From Pseudomonadota bacterium (GTDB taxonomy: Bacteria > Pseudomonadota > Alphaproteobacteria > Rhizobiales > Xanthobacteraceae), in NCBI GenBank assembly GCA_023387555.1, contig JAEWHY010000420.1, positions 1-5,656 of the forward strand: DNA of 5,656 nucleotides, read 5' to 3'. Made by a program: the position numbers and the translations under genes. Below the pieces are notes generated by a model, which was not told the DNA's origin, ran no database searches, and saw only the letters and a list, made by a program, of their open reading frames with translations. Below are positions 5,451-5,656 of this stretch, in pieces. Each line of letters begins with the position of its first letter. The first letter of the stretch is position 1.

Positions 5451-5656
5451 ACAACGCCGCCGGCGGTGCCGGATGCAGCGCCAGCGGCGTCAACACCACA
5501 CCCCGCATGGCAAGTCGTGGTCACCGTCGCGCGACCAGATCGGGGCCACGGCTCATAGCGCGAGACATTCGCGGTGCTCTGCGCCGGCTGCAACCAACGA
5601 CCGATACACTCACGAAGCGGCGCGGCTCACAGGGCCGGTCGGTGCGTCGTGCAGGC
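5451..5656. other. Right-edge region with no supportable gene
   Basis: On the minus strand the longest frame entering from the right edge closes after about 45 codons at 5521 and encodes an arginine-rich, unrecognisable peptide. On the plus strand an ATG at 5507 stays open to the edge (50 codons) but lacks a Shine-Dalgarno and is equally arginine-rich. A 10-bp palindrome CCGCCGGCGG at 5457-5466 is probably GC-rich low complexity. I see no RNA gene or mobile-element terminus. Confidence 0.5.

Noticed and set aside
5457..5466. A 10-bp palindrome CCGCCGGCGG upstream of the beta-oxidation promoter as an operator.
   Set aside because: It is pure G/C low-complexity sequence in a GC-rich stretch, with no extended symmetry in its flanks.
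5507..5656. A possible divergent gene starting at the ATG at 5507 and open to the right edge.
   Set aside because: There is no Shine-Dalgarno, the 50 visible residues are very arginine-rich and unrecognisable, and an open frame of this length is expected by chance at this GC content.

Overview
The window looks like chromosomal DNA of a high-GC alphaproteobacterium, most likely of the Rhizobiales (Bradyrhizobium/Rhodopseudomonas/Afipia type). The evidence is the strongly GC-biased codon use, the long antisense shadow frames this creates, and a palindromic intergenic repeat of the 'ATTCCGGGGCGCG...CGCGCCCCGG' kind that I associate with that group. The taxonomic call is inference; no rRNA or marker gene is present.

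All four genes lie on the minus strand, so transcription runs from right to left. The right end (5364-5656) is non-coding and holds a candidate sigma-70-type promoter. Next comes a fused enoyl-CoA hydratase/3-hydroxyacyl-CoA dehydrogenase (3273-5363, probably a GTG start). One base after its stop begins an acyl-CoA dehydrogenase of the ACAD10/11-like subgroup (2045-3271). A 129-bp gap carrying the palindromic repeat separates this pair from a TetR-family regulator (1253-1915). A 282-bp intergenic region with a 16-bp operator-like palindrome follows. Last is a periplasmic solute-binding protein of the tripartite tricarboxylate transporter (Bug/TctC) family (1-970), whose final few codons lie beyond the left edge.

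Together the genes suggest a small carboxylic-acid catabolism module. The Bug protein would capture a carboxylate in the periplasm. After CoA activation by an enzyme not in this window, the acyl-CoA dehydrogenase would introduce the 2,3-double bond. The bifunctional enzyme would then hydrate it and oxidise the 3-hydroxyacyl-CoA. No thiolase, CoA ligase or TctA/TctB membrane subunit is visible. The TetR protein is the obvious candidate to bind the palindrome upstream of the Bug gene. The substrate cannot be read from the sequence.

I see no RNA gene, insertion sequence, CRISPR array or clearly new system. The points most worth a second look are the operator-like palindrome, the aspartate at the usual catalytic-glutamate position of the acyl-CoA dehydrogenase, and the intergenic repeat that adjoins and artificially extends the tetR frame.
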